Shown piece after piece: positions 9,387-21,322 of a DNA stretch of 64,000 bases. How positions within the stretch are numbered: the stretch's first letter is position 1; each line of letters starts with the position of its first letter. Below the pieces are notes generated by a model. The model was not told the DNA's origin and did no database searches. It was given only the letters and a program-made list of their open reading frames with translations. The position numbers were made by a program, and so were the translations under genes. Source of the stretch: DASQZK01 sp963763215 (GTDB taxonomy: Bacteria; Bacteroidota; Bacteroidia; Bacteroidales; GCA-2748055); the NCBI GenBank assembly GCA_963763215.1, contig CAVXNX010000016.1, positions 128,263-192,262 on the forward strand. Direction: 5' to 3'.

Positions 9387-9647
9387 GTGCATATTATACT
9401 AAATTTAAAGTCAATGCTGGAGCACCAAAAAAAGGTTTTAAAAGGCGTATTTGATAACAAATATCTCTTTAAAAAAGAATTGATAAAGTCGATGTCATGG
9501 CTTAATAAAAATGACCAGATCATATTGAAAATGTGGATATATAAAAACTTCATGGATCAGCATCCGGAGATCATAAATGATGTGCTGTTTTCAGAAAATC
9601 CTGGTTTTTCCAGTGAGGAAATAATCGATAGCTTTATCGGTTCCTGA
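9387..9647 (+). CDS. Small hypothetical protein (86 aa)
   Basis: An AT-rich, helix-rich short frame (NKYLFKKELIKSMSWLNKND, then KMWIYKNFMDQHPEI). Starting at the second Met (9414) would give 77 residues. There is no signal peptide or membrane helix. The codon use is consistent with a real gene of the AT-rich class seen around 58-63 kb. Family and function are unknown. Confidence 0.45.
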   Translation: MHIILNLKSMLEHQKKVLKGVFDNKYLFKKELIKSMSWLNKNDQIILKMWIYKNFMDQHPEIINDVLFSENPGFSSEEIIDSFIGS

Positions 9648-9682
9648 AATTAAATTAGAAGTGCAAAACCCGGCAATCAAAT

Positions 9683-9805
9683 TCAATTGACTTCGCTGAC
9701 GGAGCGGGTCTTATTTTTTATCAGTACGATGCCAACCCGTTATCCTGCACCGGTGATGCATTCAACGGGACGGATCCGGTCGAAAACTGGATTGTTTTAC
9801 ACTGA
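9683..9805 (+). pseudogene. Remnant of an extracellular protein
   Basis: A short frame without a start reads DFADGAGLIFYQYDANPL and then CTGDAFNGTDPVENWIV before a stop. The composition is like a secreted beta-sandwich protein. Nothing upstream or downstream continues it. No family is assigned. Confidence 0.3.
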
Positions 9806-9869
9806 GGACCGGAGAATCAGAGGCAGCTGCCGGAAATGGCGGATTCAACAGCCTTCTCTACCCTTGCTT

Positions 9870-10235
9870 TTAAGAAAAACGTGGCGGTGAGCCCTGCTTC
9901 TTTTTCTTCGATGATTGTGCTTTCGGATTAAAAGCCAGAGCCCGTCCGATCCAGTAATCGAAATCCTTCTGCGAGCGCATGGCGGCTTCTTCCACGAGGA
10001 TATACCCCTTCATCCCTCGGTTGTTGAATTCCATGGTCCTGGAACCGTTTTTTTCCACCTCCCGGTCATGACCGGCAGGATCAATGCGGCACATCAGTTC
10101 ATCTTTGATGATGCCCACACACATTTTACCATTGAGCATGAAAACCAGGCCGCCCATCATCTTTTTCTCCTCCACACCGGGAAGATCCGCGAGTCGCCGG
10201 CGTATCCGTCCGGCTAAATTTTCGTTGTAGGCCAT
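9870..10235 (-). CDS. TfoX/Sxy N-terminal domain protein
   Basis: Starting at MAYNENLAGRIRRRL (121 aa), the protein matches the TfoX N-terminal domain: VEEKKMMGGLVFMLNGKMCVG, then LMCRIDPAGHD and GRTMEF-like NGSRTMEFNNRGMKGYILV. An open extension of 66 codons upstream is basic and unlike the family, so I reject it. Family members are named after the competence regulator Sxy/TfoX, but stand-alone N-domain proteins have no settled role. The C-terminus ends in a Lys-rich tail (KAQSSKKKK). It is divergent from the PL8 gene at 10386, leaving 150 bases for both promoters. Confidence 0.8.
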   Translation of the reverse strand: MAYNENLAGRIRRRLADLPGVEEKKMMGGLVFMLNGKMCVGIIKDELMCRIDPAGHDREVEKNGSRTMEFNNRGMKGYILVEEAAMRSQKDFDYWIGRALAFNPKAQSSKKKKQGSPPRFS

Positions 10236-10385
10236 GAGGTTATGGTTTGATGTATTCCAGAAACATTTTGCGGGCAGGTTTGGTTGCTTTTTAACCCAAG
10301 AGCGCACAACGTATCCGCAACGTTCGCGATGTAACAACTCCGAAGCTGACCTTTTTTTTCCCGAAAAAAACCGTAATCTTAAACC

Positions 10386-12092
10386 ATGAAAAAATTCAAC
10401 CTGATATTCACCTTCCTCCTCTGCATGGCTCAAATCCTGAACGCTTCAGATGATATTGAGGTACTGAAAGCACGACTCATTTCCGAATACACCGCCAACA
10501 TCGACACGGCGGGAATATCAGCCCTGATCACGTCGCAATCCCCCGACGGCACCTGGAATGATGTGAATTATCCGGATTCCTCAATAACCGTCTGGCAGCC
10601 GGAAACCCATGTGACCCGGTTAAGACAAATGGCCGCGGTGTATAGGGCAGAAAAATGTTCACCTGCACAAAATGAAGCGCTCCTGAAAAAAATCAGTCTC
10701 GGGTTAACGGCCTGGTACAGGATAAATCCCCGCAGCCAGAACTGGTGGTATAACGATATCGGCAAACAATTAAGCCTCGGACCCCTGGGCATCCTGCTGG
10801 AAGATAAACTGCCGAAAAACCTCGTGGATCAGATCATTTCCGACCTGGCAGATTCGTTCGGCGATTATACCGGGCAAAATAAACTCTGGTTCTCGGAACA
10901 GATCGTCTGGAAAGGATGCCTGAGCAATGACCCGCAAATGCTGGAACGGGGAGCGGATGCCATAAAAGCCGGAGTACAGATCTACACCACCGAAGGGATC
11001 ATGCCCGACTACAGTTTCCGGCAGCACGGCGCCCAGCTGTATTCCGGCGGGTACGGTCTGTCTTTCCTGTCTTCCATCATCAAATGGGCCTACCGGTTGC
11101 GCAGACTGGATATCGGGCTGAACGATGAACAGGTAAAGCTCCTGCGGAATTTTATATCCCGGGGAACCTTGTGGATGTACCGCCATCAGTATATCGATTT
11201 TCAGACCTGCGGACGGGAAATCGCGCGGAGATCGGGGCGGGAACGACCGGATTTTCTCACCGGACTTCTGCAAGAGTTTGCCGAGGTGGACACCTCCCAA
11301 AAATCCGTCTACACTGCATTTGAAGAGGCTGTCCGGGGAAATGACAATGAAGCATTATCGGGGGATAGCCATTTTTGGTGGAGCGATTATCATGTACACC
11401 GAAGATCAACGTATTTCTTTTCCATCCATATGAATTCGGTCAGAACGGCGCTGACAGAAAGGGGTAATGATGAAAATCTCAAGGGCGGATATCTCACCGA
11501 CGGGGCAACGACGATCATGATTGACGGCGACGAATATCACAATATCTTTCCCTGCTGGAACTGGAGCAGGCTCCCCGGGGTCACCTGCCCGGACCGGAAA
11601 GTACCCCCTGCCCCGCCGTTATGGGGCAGGATGCATGGAAAAACCGCGTTTGACGGTGCGGTCTCCGACGGAACGTTTGGCATCGCTGTGTACGACATGA
11701 ACCATGACAGCACGCAGGTCAAAAAATCCTGGTTTATGTTCGATGATGAGATCGTGTGCCTGGCGGCCGGCATCAAAAGCACAGCTTCGGACGAGATTCG
11801 CACCACCCTGAACCAGACTGAACGAAAGACGCAAGTGTGGCTTAAGGAACCCGGAACCGAAGCGCGTGAATTGAATCAACCACATGAAACAGTTCCTGCG
11901 GATTGGATTTGGCAGGGAAATGTGGGTTATGTTATACCCGGCGCCCCGGAGATCAGCGTCAGCAGCCGGACCGTAACGGGCGACTGGAGTGAGATCGGCG
12001 CCTATCCTGCCGGGACATACGATCACCCCATCACCTCATCACCCCATCACTTTTCCCAGACGACCGGGCATGGGAAGGGCCTTTCATTTTAA
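10386..12092 (+). pseudogene. Polysaccharide lyase family 8-like protein, 3'-truncated
   Basis: A signal peptide (MKKFNLIFTFLLCMAQILNA) leads into an alpha/alpha toroid as in chondroitin/hyaluronate/xanthan lyases. Visible PL8 marks are NWWYNDIGKQ (about residue 119), the catalytic His and Tyr in SFRQHGAQLYSGGYG (about 211-225), and FSIHMNSVRT, GGYLTDGATTIM and WNWSRLPGVT in the central beta domain. The enzyme would cleave uronic-acid polysaccharides by beta-elimination outside the cytoplasm. The family is usually 650-1000 residues. Here real similarity ends at GAYPAGTY (about 12015) and the frame runs into a catcacc-type repeat and junk before a stop. The catalytic module is nearly complete, but the last beta domain and any secretion tail are lost. 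Confidence 0.8.
12021..12052. repeat. catcacc-type simple repeat at the PL8 break
   Basis: The repeat cccatcacctcatcacccc sits exactly where the lyase reading frame stops resembling its family. It is the reverse complement of the ggtgatgag array at 30368-30456. Confidence 0.7.
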
Positions 12093-13093
12093 AAAGGTTT
12101 TTGCAGGGTGGGTGTCTCCCCGCCTTTGCACGCCTGCCCTTAATCGCTTCAGCCCCCCAAATCTCAGCGTTCGTTTCCGGACATTTTGATGAAAAGTTTT
12201 CAACAGGCTGTTTTTATGCGGATTTCAGAGGGAATCGAATTTTGGGTTTATCACCCGTTTGGGGGTCTGATTCAACTTGCAAGGGACTGACAACTATCCC
12301 CTTACCCACATGCCCACGTATCCACCTATCCACGTAATTCGCCAATCGCGGGTTGCCTTCGCGCTCTGCTAAGGTTTTAAATCGTGAATTATGGAGAATG
12401 TATTTTTAATGGCGTTGGTGGAGGAAGGCGCTGGAAAATCGTATTCCCGATTCAATCAGATTCTCCTGATACGGTACTGAAGACTTTCCTTGTCACCACA
12501 CCTCCCGGTCCCACGTGATTCGTCCGCCCCTACAGGTGGCCTTGAACCGAATTTTTAAAAAATACCCCTTTCCCGTTATGTCTTTTTCGAAACCCTGATA
12601 TTGAAACATCAAGGAATGTTTGAAATGAGATCAATGTACAGGTATTTAACGAAAGCCCCAACGGCTTGAAGATGCATTACCGAATTGTTCGACATCAGGA
12701 TTTCGAACGACGTTGCGTTTTCAGCCAACACTGGAAAATCGTATTCCCGATTTCAATCAGATTCTCCTGATACGGTAATGACAACTATCCTTGTCACCAC
12801 GCCTTCCCGTACCCACGTCTCTCCCGTATCCACCCTATTGATTTCCACCAAATTCTGTCGTAATTTGCCTCTCCGGAGCGGGGTGCCTGAAAAACGACCG
12901 GCTAAAAGAGACCCTTTATTGTTGCATGTCTCATGAGATGGTGATCTCATACCCGGCGGGCATTGCATCGCGGAGAACAGCCTGACCGGGCCTGTTAAAT
13001 GTCTTCCTGCTGAGAATTTACTGCTGCCTGATGGAATTCTCTTTCGGCACAGTCCTTTTTCTCATTGATGATGACCTCCTCAAATCCACGAAA
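12093..13093. other. Gene-free kilobase with a degenerate duplicated block
   Basis: I find no convincing gene. A block reading ctggaaaatcgtattcccga followed by cagattctcctgatacggta occurs at 12430-12500 and again at 12731-12830, followed in both by ccttgtcaccac and a cccacgt stretch. Fragments of the cccacgta/tccac motif also occur near 12300-12340. It looks like decayed repeat DNA. Confidence 0.6.
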
Positions 13094-14350
13094 ATGAAAC
13101 GCAATAAACAAAATTCCGGATTGGGCAGAATCGACTACCGGAGATGGACAGGACTCCTGTTTTTTTCATTTTTAAGCATCATATCTTCCCATGCCCAGCA
13201 TAGTGAGCAACCCCAAACCATAAAGACAATTAAAAACTTTCAGAGTTTCCATGCCAACAATCTGTCGATCAAACATCTCCAGGAAAATAATGCCCTAAAA
13301 CCGGAGACCGTTCCAAAGAATGTGTTGCAATTCAGCCCAAACCAGACCTATGTGGTTCAGGAAAAAGTTCAAACCATCAGGCCTATCGACCGGTCGGCTT
13401 ACAGGAACCTGGATACTGACCTTAGGAACCAGTATGCATCGTCAGATATCAAATTGCTTCCCGAGACCTTTATACAGACGGGGTCTTCAACGAATGATCA
13501 GTTGGTTTACCGGATGGTTCGAATCCAAACTGCCCCTTCAATAAGTATTCGATTCAAAGAAATTTGAGGGAACGATGAAATTTTTCCTGTTTCCGGAATC
13601 CACTCCATCCAGCTATACCTTGAAAATACCTGTCCTGATCGAAGTCGTTTCGAATGACATTCGAACCATAGACCCGGTTTCTGAGGAAATTGATCATCTG
13701 AGTATCCCATTGACTGAAATCCGCTTCGAGGGGAGCGATCTTTCCGATTCGGCACAAATCAAAATCATTACCAAATCCAATCCGGAAGGGTATGAAACGT
13801 TTTTGAGGGTCAGGCCGGCGATTAAATCGTACTCAAAACGCCGGACGATACAAGGATTTGGCGTTCAGACCATCCCGGTTAGTGTCAGGGTCGTGGGATC
13901 ATCCCTGATAGATTCGGTAAAAGTCACTTTCAACCCCGGGAAGGGAACCGTGGAACCTGGCGCCTCTTATGTCAGGTATGATCGCCCTTCCGTGGTGAAC
14001 CTGCGTTCCGAAGGTATTGGCTCAATCACCCTGAACACATCTTCCATTTTTGGTCAAACGAACTGAATTTCGATTATGTCTTTCCCTGGATGTTTATCCT
14101 GATGGCTGTTCTCGGAGGGATCATCGGAGCTCCTCAAATATTTCTCCAAAATGGAAAAGATGTCCCTATTGAATGCCGTATTGAAAGGCACACTCCTGGC
14201 ATCATAGCTCGGTGGCGTCTTATGTTTTGGGCATGAGGCCGCATTGATCTGAATGCGAGCGATGTATTCAACGAATTTGCCGTTCTCGGCTTTAGTGCCC
14301 TGACGGCATACCTGGGAACCCGAGTCAGGGAAAATCCCGGGAAAGCCTGA
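13094..14350 (+). pseudogene. Broken gene: exported Ig-like domain protein with C-terminal membrane helices
   Basis: The start MKRNKQNSGLG leads to a signal/anchor (GLLFFSFLSIISSHAQ) and a long extracellular part. The frame stops at 13567 and resumes at about 13575, with beta-sandwich strands (TLKIPVLIEVV, FLRVRPAIKSYS, SVRVVGSSLIDSVKVTFNPG). Near 14060 another shift leads to a membrane helix (FDYVFPWMFILMAVLGGIIG). After two more breaks, NASDVFNEFAVLGFSALTAY ends at 14350. Read together this is one gene of about 410 codons with at least four disruptions. The family is not recognised. It converges on the broken UPF0182 gene. Confidence 0.6.
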
Positions 14351-14531
14351 ATGCGATCCATGGAACGATCCGGTTTCAGACCCTGTTTTTCCACCGCTGG
14401 TTCCCGGTGAATTCCCCGGCTGTCCACACGATCCTGAACCAGCCGGTCATGGATTTGCCAGAAAAAATTTCTGTGGATGATCAGGGGTGTGGCAGGGGGA
14501 TTTACTTTTCCCCTTATGCCCGGAGCACGAA

Positions 14532-17246
14532 GGTCCACAGTGCTGTTTGCGCTCATTTCCGATAAAATAGCTTTCATATCCTGCAGTTCCTTTCCGTAAC
14601 CGGCCCAGTTATTTTGTTTCAGATAATCAAGGGCTTTATTATAATGGTCAAGCGCCTCCCGGGCTTTCGCCGACAGAGAACTCTTCACGATATTTTCTAT
14701 GTTCTTCACCTGCCGGACAGTTCGTGGTATCCTGCAGCCCCGAAGGATTAAAAATCGCCTGAAGAGATTCTTCGAGTGTTCTTCTCATTTCAATTTTTTC
14801 TTTATAAGCCACTATAACCCTTTTCAATTCCGGTATCTGGCCTTGTTCCGACTGCAGATAAACAGGCTCCACATAAATAAACGAATTTTGTATGGGGATC
14901 ACCAGCTGATTGCCTTTAATAACCTGAGAACCTTTCTGACTCCAAAGGGTAAGTTCAGACGATATATCAGGTTTTTGGTTAATTCTGGCTTCAATTTGCA
15001 TCGGCCGTATATCAGTTTATCTTTTGGAAGGGTATAAACAATCAAATCTCCGTAATTTGGTGCGTCACAGCGGGCACACATCCATGCAATCATATTGTCT
15101 TTGCCGAAGGTGTAAGTGGCAGCATCAGAATGAATTCTTCTTTTTGTTCTGGGCAACCGCATAATAATGTAATAAGGGAAAATGTTTGCTGAGCATCATT
15201 ATTTCGTTTGGAACCTGCCCAATAGTCTTCCTGATTATAAAACACCTGGGGATCAGTCATGTGATAAGTGTTGTACATTTCAATCTGAATATTAAATAAA
15301 TCTGTAGGATATCGAATATGTTCTTTCAGAAAATCAGGCATTTCATCAAAAGGCTTGAAAAGTTTCGGGTAGATTTTTTGAAATGTTTGGATCATAGGAT
15401 CTTTGGGGTTGATAACATAGTAGTTAACAGCTCCATCGTAGGCATTTATGACTACTTTAACAGAATTATTTATGTAATTGACTCCTCCTCCGATCGCATT
15501 GTGTGGCAGGCTCGGAATAAGGAAACATATTACTGACGGTGTAAGCATCATGAATCCAATATAGGTTTCCATCTTTTCCTACTACCGAATAAGGCTGACT
15601 GTCAAAAGACAGAAAAGGAGCAAGTATCTGGTCGCGTTGTAATATTCCTGTAGAACATGATACGGCTTTGATCGGTAAGGGAACCTGTAAGAAGAATTTT
15701 TATGTCGGACAATTTCCATGCATATACTAATCGTCTAAAAAGAGAGGATATTTGTACACCTCCTTTTCCCTCATAGCTGGTATAAACATTATCGTCTCCT
15801 TTAGGATAATCAAATTCTTTGGTATTTGTATTGACCAGCAGATATTGATTTGTTTCTTCCCCATAATAAATAGCCATTTGTTTGAGATTCAAAGACACAG
15901 TAGAAACAGGAGGGATATCTTTTACAATCAGGTTGGGCATCCCATTTGGGGTAATCTCATTAACCGGGTTCATTACAATTCCATATCCATGGGTGTATAT
16001 CAGATGCTCATTTACCCAGGTTTGTGCCCGTTCAGGTATTTCAGAAACAGGCAATTCCCTGGCCCCGATAGCAACTTCAGTATATTTATCAAAATGGTAC
16101 CTGTCTATCTGTACACTGTTAAAATCATAATACAATCTTATTTCCTGAAGTTGTTTATAGGTTTGTATTAATGGCCTGCGGTCCCATAAACGAATGTTTT
16201 CAATCGTATGTTGGTTTTCCTGGATATCATTATAGGTAATCCTTTCGTCAGCAGGATATGTTTCAGTCTTAATATTATTTAACCCGAAAGCTTCCCTTGT
16301 AAAATCGATATTGTTCTTAATATAGGGCGATTCCATTTGCAATTCATTAGGTTTAACTCTATATTGTTCAATAATATCAGGATAGATCAACACAAACCCA
16401 ACCCATACTGCAATCCATGTTCCAATAGCATAAAAAACAATCTTTGCTTTTTTAAAGAAGGGAAAAAAAATAAAAGAAGGGTGATGATCAATGAGTTAAA
16501 CGGAATGGTCCAATAAGCAGGGATCTGTGCGTGTAAGTCCATGTATGAGGCCCATAAGTAGCTCCATGTGAGGAATATAAAATATTATATAGTTTAAGAA
16601 AATAGATCGCCGAAATGCCAAGCGCAAAGAATCCGGATAGGATGAGCAAATGTCTTCTTACTGTCTGGGAACAGACTGTTATTGCCGGTCTAAAATGGCA
16701 TTATCAAGATAATATGAAAAGAAACAGCAATAAAAGTGAGACCCACCATAAAAAGTACCAGCGCCGAAACTGGTAAACAGGAAGTTTAAAAACATAAAAC
16801 CCGGCATCTTTACCAAAAATCGGTTCCTGTAAACCAAAAGAAGAAGAATGGATGAATTGTAGGAAATTGTTCCATTGTTTGACAGCATAAGTGCCCATAA
16901 GATGCCAAGAAACAAAATCAGTGCAGCCCACAGCCAAAAAACCGCTTTCCCCTTGTAAATCTCTAAAATAAGTGGCCGCGGATCATCGGCCGGAAAAAGC
17001 GCAGTCCCCTGGTTAAAGCGCCTCTCTTCCGGGCGATGCGGATGTGGAGACTAGAAACAGGACAAAAACCAGAAAGAACAAGGTAAAAGCCACAGCTTTG
17101 GTCACAATCATGGTATTGAATACCGGGCCATAATGCATGTTGTTAAACCAGAGCCAATCGCCATAGTATTTTAAGAACAGGTTTAATAAGTAGAAAGCGG
17201 CTAAAATGGCGACAATGATGATGATTATCCTTTTTGTTTTTTCCAT
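14532..17246 (-). pseudogene. UPF0182 (COG1615) membrane protein, multiply frameshifted
   Basis: The pieces in order are an N-terminal membrane part starting MEKTKRIIIIIVAILAAFYL (17246), further membrane helices (FQEPIFGKDAGFYVF-like at 16700-16940), then the large soluble domain with YRVKPNELQMESPYIKNNID, IRLWDRRPLIQTYKQLQEIR, HGYGIVMNPVNEITP, IYYGEETNQYLLVNT and YTSYEGKGGV. These last are hallmarks of UPF0182. The C-terminal part includes MQIEARINQKPDISSELTLW and a final helix ending SEMSANST near 14534. The total span of about 905 codons equals the normal family length, so nothing large is missing, but at least six frame changes break it. The gene is AT-richer than its neighbours. Function of the family is unknown; it is an inner-membrane protein with a large outside domain. 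Confidence 0.85.
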
Positions 17247-17610
17247 TGATGTTCAGGTTTAAATAATAATGAAACCCTCCTGATGGCTGACCGCAGATGT
17301 GATATAATAATAATCAATCATATACTGATCGGTTTTGCCATAAAAAATCAAAATGATCATGGATTGAAAATTAATATATAAACACCTGTCGAGGTGAAAG
17401 TACACATTATTTTATAATCAGCCCCGGAATAAACGGACTTAAAAAAGAATGACCGGTCATCTGGAAAGATAAAATCCATATCCAACGTAAAACACATTAG
17501 AAGAACCTTCCCAGCAGATGATCCTGTGGCCATTGCATCTTCATGGGGTCTTCACCCTGAAGCGAAGACTTTCATCCTTGAGTGGTAACATGTCTTCCCG
17601 TAATGGAACA
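17247..17610. other. Intergenic between UPF0182 and GH30 genes
   Basis: Both flanking genes are on the minus strand. The part next to 17246 is AT-rich and must hold the UPF0182 promoter; I could not pick out a confident -7/-33 pair. No gene or clear terminator is seen. Confidence 0.5.
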
Positions 17611-20073
17611 TCACTGAACGGAAATCTTGCTTTGTTCACCGCCCGGTGAAACCACGACGATCAGGTAGCTGCCTTTGGGCACCCTTCCCGTTTCCATCTG
17701 TCCATGGTCGGTGAAAGCCGGGATCTCTCCTGTTTCCAGCAGCCTTCCTTCCACCGTAAAGATCATGATCTTCCGGGAATGGTCCGCAGCCGGCAGCCGG
17801 TAATGCAACTTTCCGTTTGCATACCAGGTATTCAGGGAAACCCGGTGATCCGGCGGCACCGAATTCTCCTGGTTGATGATGCGGATGATCATTTCATCGT
17901 AGATATCCGGATTGGCTTCCGCTGCGGCCCGAACCGTCGTTGTTCCGTTATCACTCCCGGTGGCGGTGATTAACCCGTTCCCGTCAACCCTGGCCAGGTC
18001 TTCCCCCCCGGTCACCGACCAGATCACTTCAGGTGAGGAAGCATTTTCCGGCATGACAGTGGCTTCAAGTTGCACCGACCCCATCAGCTCGTCGATAACC
18101 GTATCGGTTGCCGTGATGAGGATGCCTGTCACAGCCACCTGGTTGGTGAGCTTTATCGTGATCTCTTTGTATACACCGGAACCGTCCGTAGCCGACGCCC
18201 TGACAATGACATCCCCATCACCGTTCCCTCCGGCACGGAGCCAGCCCTCCTGGTCAATCGTGGCGATATCGCCGCCATTGACGATTTCCCAGTGCACCGC
18301 CTTGTTGAACGCGTTTTCCGGGAGGACGGCAAACGAAATCTGAACGCTGTCCCCGGGAATATCGATCAGGGTACGGGAAGCGGTGAGTGTTATCGAGCTG
18401 GCCAACACCTGGTTGATCACGGCGATAAGGGTATCGGCATAGGTTCCTGAGCCGTCGGTTGCCGTGGCTCTCACGGTAACCTCTCCGTCGGCGGTGCCTT
18501 TGGCAAACAGGATACCGTCCTGGGTTATCCCGGCCACCTGGCTGTTTTCCACGATCTGCCAGAACAGGGCCCTGTCGGTTGCCCCGGCCGGAAAGATCTC
18601 CGCCAGGATCCTGACACTGTCAAGACGGGTCGTGATGGCCGGGTTCGCGGGGTGAAGGGCCAGGGAGTCGATCAGGGTGCCGCTGCCGGACGCCGGGGAC
18701 AAACGCATCGAAACCGTGGCGATGGATTTGGGAGGAAGGCTCACCAGGGCATCTTTCTCATCACCCATAAATTGACAGTTCGACGTGGCCGAGGTTATAT
18801 AAACCTTTGCTGAATCGAGGGAATATCCGGCAATCAGGGGTTTGAAAATGAGATCTTCATCCGTCGACCTGTTGATGACGACCATGGTCGCCGAATCTTC
18901 ACCCGGGCTGATGAAGGCCGACACTGCCGTATTCTGCCCGGAGGTCGAAGTGTCGATACGTTTCCAGCCCGGGTGGATGAACGCCGAATAGTGCTTGAAC
19001 GCATAGAATTCTTTCGTCCGGGTGAAGCCGTAAGGATTCGTCCATCGTGAACGATCCCAGGGGAACTGGAGACTGATCAGTCCTCCTCCGTCCCATGCCA
19101 GGTCCCAGTATAGATAAGCCGTGACATTTTCCACGGCCAGAGACATATAGAGCATGCCGGCAACCGACCACCAGTCGCCCCGCGAATATTCCGACTGGAA
19201 ATGCGGGATCTCCGGGTGATAGTCACCAACCTTTTTAAATTCGTGCTGGCATACGGGTTGTTTTCATCCACACCGTGATAAAGGTGGTGGGCGATGACCG
19301 TGATTCGCGACAGATCCATCATATTGCCGTAGTTTTCCACAGCATTATAGCCGATCCCGATGGTTTCCGGGCCGATGATCGCCGGGACCACGGTCCGGGT
19401 CTGAACGGTATCGTATACACGGCATCAGTGCTTTGTCATAACCGGCAATGGTATCCATGAAATTGACTGTCGCGGTGGGATTCAGCCGGCAGGACTCGTA
19501 GGAGGCGGTCCAGTCCGGCTCGTTCTGGATACTGATGTAATCGGGAAAAATACCCCGGTCGTTATAGGCATCGAGTGAAGCGTTCCACCAATGGGCGAAA
19601 CCGGCATAGTCGAATTCCACGTTCCCGCCGGTAACGGTATATTTCAGTGTTCCCCCATTGCTCCTGCTGTTGTTGTTTTTCAGATACGCCGGCGGTCCCC
19701 ATGATGTCGACAGCAGGGCGATGGGTTTCCCGCGCACGGTTTTGGCAGCCTGCACGAATTCGGCCACCCGGTCGATCATCCCGGGATCATAGTCGTGGGC
19801 ATTCCTGACGCGTAAAATGTCAAGCCCCAGTTCACCGAAAAGAGCCTGATATATCAAACTTTTAGATGGATGCGCCGTGACCCAGCCCTCATAATACGCC
19901 AGGCTTCCGCCAAAACCCGTGATGGTCTGGTAGGACGAAGCCGGGTTAGCCGTGATGGTATCAAAGGCCTGGGCGTGTAGCGGCTTGTCGAGGGAAAGGA
20001 ACGAAATCAAAACCAGAGTCAATGTTCTGATATTCAAGACACAGAATTTCCGGTACGGTATCTTCTTGTCCAT
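17611..20073 (-). CDS. GH30-type xylanase/glucuronoxylanase with Ig-like domains and T9SS tail (two frameshifts)
   Basis: The start MDKKIPYRKF at 20073 gives a signal peptide ending near LHAQ. The catalytic barrel shows ITGFGGSLAYYEGW, LRVRNAHDYDP, ISIQNEPDW (acid/base Glu) and, across a frame break, FQSEYSRGDWW (nucleophile Glu). This is followed by TAYLYWDLAWDGGG and the beta-sandwich that GH30 enzymes carry. Three BIG2-like Ig repeats follow (each ending with ATDGSG...INQ or similar). The end is a type A type IX secretion tail (KIMIFTVEGRLLETGEI ... KGSYLIVVV). It would hydrolyse xylan-like glycans outside the cell. Frame breaks lie near 19430 and near 19235; the second is at a run of A where one A is missing. 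They may be sequencing errors. Confidence 0.8.
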
Positions 20074-20272
20074 CGGTTGCGTTAGTCGTCGTTTTATCCC
20101 AGGCACGCCTGGAAGAGCAGTTTGTGAAGGCAATATAATAAAATATCCGGGAATTCATCCTTCCCGGGGGTAAATCCGGCTGGTGTTAAAGGAGGGTCCG
20201 GAAGGTGGGATGGCTTTGCCTTAAGGGGTCCAAACCTCTGCATCCGGAAGATCATCCGCCGGTCCTGCCTTT

Positions 20273-21071
20273 TCAGAGGTATTTGGAGACGATATCCCTC
20301 CGGCTGAACGGAGCCGACAGAAACCGTTTCGTCACCTTCCAGCGGGTCAGCCAGGCGATCCTGGCCCCGTTCTCCGTATTTTCGATCATCCGGTCGACCA
20401 GCCAGGGGGCCACGGTTTCAGGCTCCTCGGCCAGGATATTGTAAATTCTGGCCATCTCCTTTTGCCGTCCGGGATCTTTCTTCAGGGGATCGATCAGCAT
20501 GTCGGTCATGACCATGCCGGGACTGATGGCGCCGATGGTCACGGGACCGCCCTTCACTTCCCGGGCGAACGCATCGGTAAAGTATCTGACGGCTCTTTTC
20601 GTCGTCCCGTAGAGGATCAGCCCGGGGACCGTCCGGCCGTCGCTGCCCAGCCCTTCCATGTTATAGATGGCACCCTGCCCCTGTTCGTTCATCCGGTTAT
20701 AAGCCAGATGTGTCGCCAGCATCATCCCGGTCAGGTTGGTGTCGATAACCCGCCTGACTTCACTGACCGGCAGGTCGGCGAATGAAGCCCTGGTGTTTGT
20801 CATCCCGGCATTGTTCACCCAGATACCGATTTTACCGAACGTTTTTGTCGCTTTCTCCCACAGGTTTTCGAGCTCATCCTCACGGCTCACGTCGCATTTC
20901 AGGCACAGGTATTTTTCATCCGAAAATCTGCCCATCAAGGCTTTGCGTGAATTTTCGACCGAACTTTCGGTACTCCCGCAATACGTGACTTTCCATCCCC
21001 TGATGCAGGAACGACCTCACCATGACTGCGCCGATACCCCGGGTACCGCCGGTAATGACCACTGTTTTCAT
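20273..21071 (-). CDS. Short-chain dehydrogenase/reductase (one frameshift)
   Basis: The true start is MKTVVITGGTRGIG at 21071, with the glycine-rich NAD(P)-binding motif. After about 25 codons the frame shifts by one base near 21005 and continues WKVTYCGSTESS into the long frame. The rest has the SDR signatures: WVNNAGMTNT, the catalytic Tyr and Lys in YGTTK, and PGMVMTDML after it. Length of about 266 residues is normal. The substrate is unknown. The single base excess lies beside a run of four G. It stands between two glycoside hydrolase genes but is oriented away from GH2. Confidence 0.8.
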
Positions 21072-21322
21072 CCTTTATTCCGTATTGGTTCACATGAGAA
21101 GAAGGAAAAGTTAAATGTAGAAAATTCCTGTTTAATGGGCCGCATTTTCCGGCACCGTTTTGCTCATGTCCATTCACTTTTCATACCGCGGCAGGCCACC
21201 CGGAGTTGTCGCCATGTTTTCGGTGACCGGCCCTGAAGGAGACACGGCGAACCGGAACAGGAATTTGCCGGTCATCGTCAGATTTAATATCTTCACTCTG
21301 TTTTTCCATAAAATACCCTATC

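Noticed and set aside
13510..13530. tRNA-like ggttcgaatcc
   Set aside because: It lies in a coding frame and no acceptor stem or anticodon arm can be folded around it.
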